This document shows, piece after piece, positions 55,401 to 63,723 of a DNA stretch of 64,000 nt. A program made the translations under genes and the position numbers. The DNA comes from Azolla caroliniana (Eukaryota; Polypodiophyta), in the NCBI GenBank assembly GCA_043228905.1, contig JBHGNT010000020.1, forward strand, positions 6,510,001-6,574,000. Reading direction: 5' to 3'. Position 1 is the first letter of the stretch, and the number at the start of each line of letters is the position of its first letter. The notes under the pieces were generated by a model. The model saw only the letters and a program-made list of their open reading frames with translations. It made no database searches and was not told the DNA's origin.

Positions 55401-55843
55401 GGGACGAGATGAGCCGGGAGGAGTTGTTGGCAGCGCGTATACGACAACTCGAACGGAGACCGGAGGACGTGGAGACGGCTGCAGAAAGGATCCGAGTGGC
55501 GAGGATAAAGAACAAAGCCAGGTTCGACCGAACGCACCGACTCCGACCGAAGAAGATCGAAGAAGGTGACTGGGTGCTCGTCTACGACAGCAGCCTCGAC
55601 AACCAGCACCGAGCAACGCGGAAGTTCGCACGGAGATGGTTCGGGCCGTACACGGTAAAGAGCGCCAACGACAACGGGACGTATCATCTGGCGGAGCTCG
55701 ACGGTACGAGAATAGCGATACCCGTGGCCGGGAAGAGGATCAAAGCTTTCAAGAAGCGGCACGACGACGAACCCGACCCGATTCTCCTGGACAGCAGCGA
55801 CGACCGATCCGAGGCCGAGGAAGGGCCGGCAGGCGAAGAGTAA
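52460..55843 (+). CDS. Gypsy-2 pol: RT, RNase H, integrase
   Basis: Over 1120 residues without a stop; the frame is open from 52340, and there is no ATG at the start (52460 is TTG), which favours frameshift expression. RT: SNRWFTVPKKNGSLRFIQDL, LPQGGTNS, MPFLDDIPIKG (FLDD in place of YxDD, near 53510). RNase H: FITVDTSPTGIGWV, then HISGKDNAMADMLSR. Integrase zinc module: AGHRGTW ... CESCQMH (54725-54840); core: WMVDLVTM, VADRGELD, YNPEANGKVERGH (D, D, E; 54900-55200). Tail: LRPKKIEEGDWVLVYDSS; then an acidic end, no chromodomain seen. Confidence 0.92.
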   Translation: MFSDSGACTIVGIGGREKTKAEGRLRACGVLGPDEEINGAVEAVSFDDTLGMLGKVVEEGLNEDRTIPVCSEEMYEVIADFGRGLESVRTAHVSTKYKTVDRKVRPVAAPLPEDSASRIKGVASDPSLRDPACIGHTFTDETLRELKIGGGGFLLPAEEDRFRRMLGRHGKAFAFSPEEIGCVDPTIVEPMVIFTVPHVPWNLKPIPVPRAHIPKLMELLRQKVDMGILEPSSAPYSNRWFTVPKKNGSLRFIQDLQPVNRVTIRNAGIGPTIDEFAEAFAGRSIYSVGDLYSGYDQFQLAVESRDITTMRTPLGLVRMCTLPQGGTNSVAHMVNAMNKVLRDCIPDITMPFLDDIPIKGCPVEEKDETIGPDGCRRFVATHIDDCEKVLRRLEDARLTFSGEKSAFGQSEIMVVGHLCGPYGRKPSPAKVEAISAMKPDCSSVTEVRRFLGACAFYHIWIPHYAHVAEPLYGLLKRGRRFEWLDEHAESVRKLKEALAAAPALRKAVYGKGTPVFITVDTSPTGIGWVVNQEDEDGNRFPIRFGAKVLSERQRGYAQVKRELWGIVSAVKADKDYLIGTEVIIETDCLPILGMVSGCATPDLAMLRWIAYIKSLDPEIRHISGKDNAMADMLSRARFDDEGGMVSEDEEVGVDFFEAAYITTDGMSTPALNEFDASKYDGEWLQIGGFLKTMTPDASWTKDEANRIRKKAYRFFLRDGHLWKHPKKRNGVPLRVVAMKEEQEELLAAYHDSPWAGHRGTWATFEKLKGKYWWPGLYRDVHRFVSTCESCQMHSIVRHRDGLHPTYPPTIHFKWMVDLVTMPMGVGQMRCLVLAREDLTNQVEGRALQNKTTAAVCRFLIEDVICRYGCVGKIVADRGELDAEEAAELFDRLGVKLSLTTAYNPEANGKVERGHGPIVKALVRACGGQVGNWPRLLPYALWADRTTHSSVTGYMPTELMFGQKPIMPMERTISSWATVDWRDEMSREELLAARIRQLERRPEDVETAAERIRVARIKNKARFDRTHRLRPKKIEEGDWVLVYDSSLDNQHRATRKFARRWFGPYTVKSANDNGTYHLAELDGTRIAIPVAGKRIKAFKKRHDDEPDPILLDSSDDRSEAEEGPAGEE

Positions 55844-55915
55844 AGGCGGGCCGGTTTTCTCCGTGCCAACTTATTTTGGCGCATGCCGGTGGATGCGCGG
55901 TTAGGTGGGGGCGGA

Positions 55916-56634
55916 TGTCGTGAAGAAAACCGCCCACAAGAGGAATCGGAGGAACAAGGCGTGGGAAACGGCTCTACGCACACACGCGCGCCAAGAAGTA
56001 CCTAAGGACGAAGTAGGTACATACGAGGATCCTAGGTGGGTAGATTCGGTTGGTATGCAGTTAATGCCAAACGGCCTCTTGACGGGCTATAAAAGGGAAG
56101 AGGAAGAATAGAAGTGGGTATCTCGCGCGGAGAGGACGAAGTGCTGCCGAACCGATTTCGGAGCTTCTCTCTCACTCCTGCTTTCTCTGTCTTCTGCTCC
56201 ATCGCGTACCTGTGCAGGTTTCGAGGAGGCTTGCGCTGTTCCGTGGAACGCCCCGAGTGCGTCCTGCAGCACCTCCGACCTGTTTTCCCTTCCTGTGCGT
56301 CGCGACATACAGGGGTCGGCATCTGTTCGCCGCCCTGTTCGTTTTCGTTAGTATCTATTTCGTGCCCCACCGTGGGTTGTAATACTTTAGTCTGTTATTT
56401 TCTTGCATTCATAAGTACATATCTTTCGTTGTTGCGTCCATCTGCGTCGGCGTTTATTTGTGATCTCTGTTTGTTGGGCCGTGTCCCTGTGCAATCGTCG
56501 GTTCTGCGCAATCGGATCTTCGGTTCTGTGTAATCGGGTCTCTCTCTCTCTTACTCCTCTCTCTCTTGCTCTTCGGTTCAAGACCCCCGTGGTCCCTCCT
56601 CCTTTCTACACGCAAGGGCGTAGCAACCCCGACA
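55916..56634 (+). repeat. Gypsy-2 3' LTR
   Basis: 719 bp, apparently identical to the 5' LTR, preceded by GGTTAGGTGGGGGCGGA (polypurine tract). Confidence 0.96.
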
Positions 56635-56730
56635 GCGTGTAACCTAGCATCCAATCCTTACCACCCCTTTGGAGAAGTGTCGAATAGACACCTGTGTTGA
56701 GGCTAGTCCTACCAGGCAGACAACAGTCCC

Positions 56731-57904
56731 ACACTCGGTAGCCGAACTCATCGTCACCGTAACCGAGGAATATGCATGGCTGGGTCTTTGGATCTAACTT
56801 TCCTCTCCGGTCCTTAGCTACATGCACGTACGCGAGACACCCGAACACCTTCAGATGCCGGTAGGATACTTCCTTACCGGTCCACACTCTCTGTGGCGTG
56901 TCTCCGTCCAAGGGTACTGAGGGTGATCTATTTATCACATATGTCGATGTCGACAATGCCTCAGCCCAAAACTTCTTGGGTAGTTTTGCATGCGCTAGCA
57001 TACTCCGGACCCTCTCCATTATGGTCTGGTTCATCCTCTCGGCCAGTCCGTTTAGTTCCGGCGTCTTCGGCACAGTAAATTCGAGCCGGATTCCCTTCGA
57101 GCGGCAATACTCCTCGAACTGCCCCCGGTATTCTCCTCTGTTGTCTGCTCGAACCGCCTTCACCTTCCGGCCGGTTTCTCTTTCCACTCTCGCGTGAAGC
57201 TCTTTGAAGACGGATAGCACCTGATCCTTCGTCTTCAACGGTGTGGCCCATAGCTTCTGGCTATGGTCATCTATGAATGTCACGAAGTACTGCGCTCTGG
57301 CATGTGACTTCGTGTCTACTTGACACACATCCGTATGCACCAACTCTAGTGGTGCATTACATCTCATCGGTGGCCTTGGTCAGAAGGAGGTCCGGTTTTT
57401 CTTACCGGCCAGACAATCAGTGCACTTCTCCAAGTGCACGTTCTTCACTGGAATGAGGTTGTCGTCTGCAAGCCTCTTCATCCCCTTCTCGCTCATATGA
57501 CACAACCTCTTGTGCCACAGCTCACCGGCAGTGTTGGATGCCACGTTCACTTCCTCCGGACATAACCGGCCATTCATCAAGTACAATGTGTTGACCTTCC
57601 GAGCCCTAGCCACAATCAGGATCCCTTTGCTGAACTTCATGACACCGTTTCGGATGCTACCCGTGTAGCCTTCATCATCTAGCCGACCGGCTGATATCAA
57701 GTTCAGTCGAACCTCCAGAACGTGTCGGACATCCTTCAACAGCAACTTGCATCCGGTTGGTGTTGTCAGCCACACGTCTCCTATGCCGACAATTCGGCAT
57801 GTACCTTCATTCCCCATACGGACACAGCCGTGATCACCGGCTGAGTAGAACGAGAAGCATTTCCGGTCCGGAGTAAGGTGGAACGACGCTCCAGAGTCTA
57901 CCAC
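56731..57904 (-). pseudogene. Copia-6 protease and integrase part of pol
   Basis: Protease MVDSGASFHLTP (about 57870-57904), preceded by an in-frame TAG at the gag boundary in the place of a usual Trp. GAG-pre-integrase zinc: LWHKRLCHMSEKGM, CTDCLAGKKNRTSF. A TGA follows (57378-57380) where an Arg CGA is expected. Integrase core: TFIDDHSQKLW, VRADNRGEYRG, PELNGLAERMNQ (D, D, E), then FGCLAYVHVAKDR and CIFLGYGDDEFGYRVW, where the solo LTR cuts in. Confidence 0.88.
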
Positions 57905-58822
57905 CTAGGTCATCTCGTTGCCCGCAAGGTTTATCTCACTCTCCTCGGTGATGAGCATCAACTCTTCTTCACTTGCCACGATTGCCGTCGTTCGCTTCCA
58001 GTCCGGCCCCCTCCGGTCTTTGCCGTTCCGGTCCGGGGTCCGCTTCGAATCGGTACCGTCGGTCTCCTTATCTTTTTGGAAATGACGACAGTTCTTTTGG
58101 AAGTGTCCCGGCTTGCCGCAATAGAAGCAAGTAGGCCTCCCCCTTGACTTTGACCGTGTCCCCGACTTCTCCCGGTTCTGGGGACTACGGTTTCTATGTC
58201 TTCCGCGTTCCGATTCGGTAAGGAGTGCTTTGGAATCGGAGCTCGTATCTTTATCTTTCCGACGCGCCTCCTCATCTAGCAAGCTCGACATTACTCTTGC
58301 TAGGGATAACCGCTTTTCTTCCGGCCCGGCGTTGCCCAAAGTGACAACCAACGTCTCCCAGCTATCCGGGAGGGAACCGAGCAAGAGTAGCACTAGTAAC
58401 TCGTCAGTGAGAGGTACTTCCAATGATGTTTCTTGGTGGATCAGCCCCTGGAAGGCATTCATGTGCTCCGCCATGCTGGAGCCATCTTGGTACCGGAGTC
58501 TTACTAGCTTCCGGAATACCGAAACCTGATTAACAACATTTTTGTTTTGAAACATAATGCCGATCTTCTCCCAGATCTCATGAGCCTTGCTCTCTTCATT
58601 GAAGTTGTTGTATAGGCTCATATCGATGAAGCACCGTATGTACGCCGTTGTCTTCATGTGCATCACCTCCCATATCGCGGCGTCGATTTTGTCCGGTCTC
58701 TTGTCCCCGAACTGAACCGGCAGCCAAAGGTCTTCAACCACGGGCATGTCCCTCATCTTCGACTTCCACACTGAATAGTTGGAGCCGGTGAGCTTGAACA
58801 TGCCGCCAAATGATTCGTCCAT
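57905..58822 (-). CDS. Copia-6 gag
   Basis: 305 residues from ATG 58822: MDESFGGMFKLTGSNYSVW, AHEIWEKIGIMFQNKN, VSVFRKLVRLRYQDGSSMAEH, ELLVLLLLGSLPDSW, which is the UBN2 gag pattern of Tork/TNT1-type Copia. CCHC knuckle [14 protein letters not shown] at about residue 233-246, flanked by Arg/Lys-rich sequence. The open frame ends in the TAG that separates it from protease (see pol), probably a nonsense change in a once continuous gag-pol frame. The gag itself is undamaged. Confidence 0.87.
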   Translation of the reverse strand: MDESFGGMFKLTGSNYSVWKSKMRDMPVVEDLWLPVQFGDKRPDKIDAAIWEVMHMKTTAYIRCFIDMSLYNNFNEESKAHEIWEKIGIMFQNKNVVNQVSVFRKLVRLRYQDGSSMAEHMNAFQGLIHQETSLEVPLTDELLVLLLLGSLPDSWETLVVTLGNAGPEEKRLSLARVMSSLLDEEARRKDKDTSSDSKALLTESERGRHRNRSPQNREKSGTRSKSRGRPTCFYCGKPGHFQKNCRHFQKDKETDGTDSKRTPDRNGKDRRGPDWKRTTAIVASEEELMLITEESEINLAGNEMT

Positions 58823-58837
58823 TTTTTGTGTCGTTTC

Positions 58838-58849
58838 GCTCTGATACCA
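58838..58849 (-). other. Copia-6 primer-binding site
   Basis: GCTCTGATACCA on the + strand = TGGTATCAGAGC on the element strand, two bases from the 5' LTR. Confidence 0.95.
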
Positions 58850-58851
58850 CT

Positions 58852-59703
58852 TGACGGGAACTCTTGTTCCTTATACGCAACGCTCGGCCACAACCGAGCT
58901 TAGAATCATACACAGAAAAACGGGAAATAAAAGCACGACACAAAGAAGAGAAGAGTACACAGGATGTTTACGTGGAAAACCCAAAGAGGGAAAAAAAACC
59001 ACGGCAGCCCACAGGCTGCAAACTATCACTATGTTAGAATGTACAATAGTGAGTTCACGGAGGCAACGACCTCGTGCTGACGATCTTCGCCACAGGCGGC
59101 GGTTACAACAGAGGCAACGACCTCTTTCTCTCTCTCTCTCTCTCTGTACACAGTTACGTGCTCTCTCTATTCTTGCACCAACAAGAAAATGACAACACAC
59201 CTAAAAGTTTGCCCTAAGTCATATTTATACTAATATGACTTTTCGGCTATTTACAAATATAGTCATGATGGACTCTCAAAAACATATTTACGAATATGTC
59301 TCTTCATCCGGTTCTCACCGGGTCTGCACCATCCGGCTCTCCGTAGCCAGGTACTCGTCATCCGGTCTTCACCGGGTCTGCACCACCCGGTCTTCACCGG
59401 GTCTGTACCATCCGGCTCTCCATAGCCGGGTACTCCTCATCCGGTCTTCACCGGGTCTGTACCATCCGGCTCTTCGTAGCCGGGTACTCGTCATCCGGTC
59501 TTCACCGGGTCTGTACCATCCGGCTCTCCGTAGCCGGGTACTCCTCATCCGGTCTTCACCAGGTCTGTACCATCCGGCTCTCCGTAGCCGAGTACTCGTC
59601 ATCCGGTCACCATCCGGCTCTCTGTAACCGGGTACTCGTCATACGGTTTGTTCATCAGCACTGTTCTTCTCCCTTCCCATCCGGAGGGACCTGTCTCCCA
59701 ACA
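58852..59703 (-). repeat. Copia-6 5' LTR
   Basis: 852 bp, same ends as 46408-47198 and the solo LTR at 36164. It is longer than the 3' LTR mainly through extra units of the 54-bp CCGG-rich minisatellite (59310-59650). Confidence 0.93.
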
Positions 59704-59708
59704 AGAAA

Positions 59709-60308
59709 AAGGGCGCCGATTCAAATAAATCCGGATCCGGTAAGGCCAGGCAAGGAAGTCGGCAAAGCTCGCACTGCGTAGAAGGATCAGAAGGATCCGG
59801 AACCGCAAAGACCGGACAAGGGCCAACCTTCGTGATGAAGCACAAGGCGAACTCAATAAAGAAGACCACTTCCGGATCGGAGGAAGTATGGTACGTTGCC
59901 TCTAGAGCATCAAACTCCATGACGTGCCATGAAGAGTGGTTCTCATTTTTGGAAAAGCCGGAGCAACCGGGAGTTGTCGAAACCGGAGACGACACTCCTC
60001 ACCTGATTGTGCATGTCGAAGAAGTCCTTTTAAGCCATGCCGAACAAAAGGGAAAACTAATGAACGTAATACATGTTCCGCCAATCACAAAGAACCTGGT
60101 GTCGGTCAGGCAGATCGTCGACCAAGGGATGCAGTTGCGGTTTACGCACCTCAAGTGCTTCATCGAGGAAGAAGGCCGAATAATTGCGCAAGGGCGTAGG
60201 GACGAGAGGATTTGCATCCTCGACACCAATGACTTCAGCACCGCTATGTTCACAAAAGTACAGAAGATCGAATCGTATATCGACCTATGGCACAAGGTGT
60301 CGGATCGG
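59709..60308 (+). pseudogene. Copia-4 gag end and protease remnant
   Basis: Continues Copia-4 to the right of Copia-6. Region of the protease reads VWYVASRASNSM: the catalytic DSG is lost. Downstream HVPPITKNLVSVRQIVDQGM and the start of the zinc module DLWHK agree with Copia-5. It ends at the ATCGG target site of the next insertion. Confidence 0.85.
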
Positions 60309-60812
60309 TGTCACATTCTAGACTCAAACCTCTAACTTTTAACACACATAGTACATTGTGTTTTGTTAACCATATGGAAACTCTTCTGAATTGTCTACAT
60401 GGATTGTAAACTTGCATATGTTGTAGAGTCTAGTGTATAGTACATTCGAGAATATTCTAGTTGTTAGTATATTCTAGAATTATTCTACGGTATATTCTAA
60501 ATGGGTATATTCTCGAGATATTTCTCGAGTATATTCTAGAGATATTCAATCTCGGAAATTGTATAAATACTTGTAACATCCTTGGTCCATTTCAAGGGAT
60601 TCAACACCAGTCATTGACACATCAATCTAATATTCTCGTTTCGCCCCGTCTTGTCTCCTTGATCTTTATGTCTATCTTCATGCTCTTGTGTCATTCCTAG
60701 CTTCTCAAGTTCCACGCTCTTAGCCCCATCATCCGTGCTCTGTCTAAGTCTGCACTTGGTGTGTCCCATCATTCATGGTCCATTTGAGTCCACGCTTGGT
60801 GTGTCCATGACA
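60309..60812 (+). repeat. Non-autonomous element 5' LTR
   Basis: 504 bp. Contains alternating TATTCTAGA/TATTCTCGAG words around 60450-60550. Confidence 0.9.
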
Positions 60813-61329
60813 GTTTGAATCCCTTCCAACTGGGAGCACCACCCGTCTTCATCATCGCTTTTGCTTCTAGAGTTACCATCATCACCATCCTTGCTTCATG
60901 AGTTACTGTCATCAACATACTTGTTATCATTTTCAACACCTCTTCGCCCAACCATCGTCATCATCAACACTATTTGTCATCATTTTTAGGTATCATTTTG
61001 CATCACGGTTTTGGTGAGGAGTTCTTTCGATCACTCACCTTCCCAGTTCCGGTGGGGGTCACAACTGCTCACTTTCTTGGTGGGGATCGGATCATTGCTT
61101 GCTTGCACTGCATTTTCGTTATAGTTCAAGTCTCACGCCACTTTCTGTTGGTGAGGACCGATTTCGATCACTCACCTTTTAGTTTCGGTGAGGGTCACAA
61201 CCACTCACTTTCTTGGTGGGGATCGCGTGGGTTTCTTGCTAGCGCTACCATTTGTGTCGTGTCTTGTGTCAAAACCTCAATTATTTAGCCTCTCATAGTA
61301 GAAGAAGTCGAGTTGACTGCCTCACTTGC

Positions 61330-62560
61330 ACTCCTTCACCCGTTGTTGTTCTAGTTCTCGGTGAGGGCTACATGGTTGCTCACGTCCATTTGTTTTCCAG
61401 TTCTCGATGAGGACCGCATGGTTGCTCACGTTCGTGTTCAGTTTTCGGTGAGGGCCGCATGGTCGCTCGTGTTCGTTCATGTTCAGTTCTCAGTGAGGGG
61501 CCGCATGGTCGCTCACACGCTTGTTCATGTTTAGTTCTCGATGATGGCCACGTGGTTGCTCACATATGTTCGTGTTCAGTTCTCGGTGAGGGTCGCATGG
61601 TCTCTCATGTCCGTTCATGTTCGTGTTTAGTTCTCGGTGATGTCCACATGGTCTCTCACGTCCGTTTGTGTTCAGTTCTCGGTGATGTCCACATGGTCGC
61701 TCACGTCCGTTCGTGTTCAGTTCTCGGTGATGGCCACATGGTTGCTAACGTCCGTTCGTGTTCCAGATCTTGGTGAGGGCCACATGGTCGCTCACGTCCG
61801 TTTGTGTTCAGTTCTCGGTGAGGCCCGCATGGTCACTCACGTTTGTTTGTGTTCCAGTTCTCAGTGGGGGCGGCATGGTCACTCACGCTCGTTCGTGTTT
61901 TAAATGAGGACCACACATGGTTGCTCACATCCGTTCGAGTTCCAGTTCTTGGTGAGGGATGCATGGTCCCTCATGCCCGTTCGTGTTCAGTTCTCGGTGA
62001 GGGCCGCATGGTTGCGCAAGTCCATTTGTGTTCCAGCTGTCGATGAGGGCCGCATGGTCACTCATGCTCGTTGGTGTTCGTGTTCCCTGTGAGGACTGCA
62101 CATGGTCACTCACACCCATTGGTATTCGTGTTCCAATCTCCGGTGAGGATTGCACATGGTCGCTCACACCCATTGGTGGTCGTGTTCCAACTCTCGGTGA
62201 GGCCCGACATGGTCTACATGCCCGTTAGTGTTCGTGTCCTCTGTTAGCACCACACATGATCACTCATGCCCGTTGGTATTCGTGTTCCAGATCCCGATGA
62301 GGACCGGCATGGTCACTCATGCATGCTGTTGTTCGTGTTCCAATTCCCGGTGAGGACCACACATGGTCGCTCATGCCCGTTGATGTTCGTGTTCCAACTC
62401 TCGGCGAGGACCGACATGGTCTCTCATGCCCGTTAGTGTTCGTGTTCCCTGTGAGGACCGCACATGGTCAGTCACGCCCGTTGGTATTCATGTTCCAGTC
62501 CTGGGCGAGGACTGCACATGGTTGCTCATGCATGTTGGTGTTCAATACCTCGTGTCGTGG
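61330..62560 (+). repeat. Minisatellite of the non-autonomous element
   Basis: More than 20 degenerate units of about 45-55 bp, with core TTCGTGTTCAGTTCTCGGTGAGGGCCGCATGGTCGCTCAC shown here only in pieces: GTTCTCGGTGAGG, CGCATGGTCGCTCACG, CCGTTCGTGTT. The units toward the right use TTGGTGTTCGTGTTCC. Open stretches on + reflect the repeat and are not supported as proteins. Confidence 0.92.
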
Positions 62561-62678
62561 AAGGGTTACTCCTTGTCTAGGATTTTGAAATTACTTTGGA
62601 GGTGTTATAATATTTTCATCAACAATATCCCCTTAAGCCAACAACCGGTTTGGGAAGGCGGCATAAGAGGGGGGATAA

Positions 62679-63145
62679 TGTCACATTCTAGACTCAAACC
62701 TCTAACTTTTAACACACACAGTACATTGTGTTCTGTTAACCATATGGAAACTCTTGTGAATTGTCCACATGCATTGTAAACTTGCATATATTGTATAGTC
62801 TAGTGTATAGTACATTCGAGAATATTCTATTCGTTAGTATATTCTAGAATTATTCTATGGTATATTCTAAACGGGTATATTCTCGAGATATTTCTCAAGT
62901 ATATTCTAGAGATATTCAATCTCGGAAATTGTATAAATACTTGTAACATCCTTGGTCCCTTTCAAGGGATTCAATACCAATCATTGACACATCAATCTAA
63001 TATTCTTGTTCCATTCCATCTTGTCTCGATCTTCATTTTTGTCTTCATGCTCTCATCTTCTTCATTTCATATCGGTCGTAGCCTCGTCACTCATAGTCTC
63101 ATCATCCGTGTTTCTTATTAGTCCGTGGTTGGTGTGTCCATGACA
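62679..63145 (+). repeat. Non-autonomous element 3' LTR
   Basis: 467 bp; close to the 5' LTR, with one deletion of about 35-40 bp near its end. Confidence 0.9.
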
Positions 63146-63723
63146 ATCGGCCACGTCAACTATTAGAGGCTTCAAGACCTGTAATCGAAATAGGTTGTTT
63201 TCGGATTGCCGAAATTCAGTGGCCGGAAGGCCCAAATATGTGAAGCCTGCCAACTTGGGAAGCAACACTAGCTTCCATTCCCCACCGAAACAAACCGGAG
63301 CCGTAACAAGCTCGACTTAATCCATTCAGATGTATGGGGACCGGAACAGAATGTTAGTCTTGGCAGGAGTCGATATTTCGTCTCCTTCATCGACAACTAC
63401 AGCCGGCACACATGGATCTACCTGATCGAAAAGAAATGCGAAGTTTTTGATTGTTTCCGGAACTTGCAAACTCTAGTTGAACCGAAAACGGAAAGGAAGA
63501 ACAAGTGCCTGCGGTCGGATGGCGAAAAAGAATATTTTTGCAGCCAATTCAATAGTTATTTGCAGCATAAAGGAATTCAAAGAGAATTCAACTGTTCATA
63601 CACACCAGAACAAAACGGTGTAGCCGAAAGGAAGAACCGTTCGATTGTCGATGTGGCAAGAGAAATGCTGGAGCAAAAGAGCATGCCCAAGTTCTACTAG
63701 GCTGAGGCAGTCTGGACAATCGT
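63146..63723 (+). pseudogene. Copia-4 integrase remnant
   Basis: Continues Copia-4: [40 protein letters not shown] (second Asp replaced by Asn), [26 protein letters not shown], then a stop near 63699 (KFY*AEAV). Cut at 63724 by another LTR. Confidence 0.87.

Larger units (their letters stand above)
49467..56634 (+). mobile_element. Gypsy-2: young, apparently intact Ty3/Gypsy element
   Basis: 7168 bp. Two LTRs of exactly 719 bp (49467-50185 and 55916-56634) that look identical wherever compared, and two long open frames. 4-bp duplication GCGT at 49463-49466 and 56635-56638. Pol order is RT, RNase H, integrase, as in Gypsy. It is GC-rich by comparison with host DNA. It lies in the solo LTR inside Copia-6 and is the most recent event in the window. 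Confidence 0.95.
49165..56725. mobile_element. Solo LTR (about 389 bp) in Copia-6 pol, split by Gypsy-2
   Basis: Left part 49165-49466 starts TGTTGACCGGTC; right part 56635-56725 ends GGCAGACAACA. Target duplication GTCCC is perfect (49160-49164 and 56726-56730). No internal domain belongs to it. Its TGTTG...CAACA ends and a CCGGACCG/GCCGGTTGCC stretch resemble the LTR at 63724, so the two may be one family. Orientation cannot be fixed. Confidence 0.9.
46408..59703 (-). mobile_element. Copia-6: Tork-like Copia element hosting a solo LTR and Gypsy-2
   Basis: Perfect target duplication AGAAA (46403-46407 and 59704-59708) in the Copia-4 zinc-knuckle region. LTRs at 46408-47198 and 58852-59703, tRNA-iMet site at 58838-58849, polypurine tract at 47199-47212. 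Reading leftwards: gag, protease, integrase, then the 7.6-kb insertion, then RT and RNase H. Removing the insertion, the pol frame resumes in phase across one GTCCC, so the host pol was open at that point when hit. It has several single-base defects of its own. Confidence 0.93.
60309..63145 (+). mobile_element. Non-autonomous LTR retrotransposon with a minisatellite interior
   Basis: 2837 bp. LTRs 60309-60812 and 62679-63145 (TGTCACATTCTAGACTC to GTGTCCATGACA), perfect target duplication ATCGG (60304-60308 and 63146-63150), and a polypurine tract AAGAGGGGGGATAA before the 3' LTR. The 1866-bp interior has no gag or pol motif on either strand; two thirds of it is a minisatellite. It therefore depends on proteins of another element. 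A TATAAATAC box lies at 60561. The sequence just after the 5' LTR (GTTTGAATCCC) is not the iMet site. Confidence 0.9.

Noticed and set aside
60813-60835. tRNA gene end after the non-autonomous 5' LTR (GTTTGAATCCC)
   Set aside because: Only a T-loop-like word is present; no A box or cloverleaf can be drawn.
61459-62588. Repeat-rich open frames with VRSCSVLGEG-type units
   Set aside because: They follow the minisatellite period, change frame between units and show no start context or domain. Kept only as a repeat.
60309-63145. CRISPR-like array in the repeated interior
   Set aside because: The units are contiguous and degenerate, with no unique spacers, in a plant LTR element.
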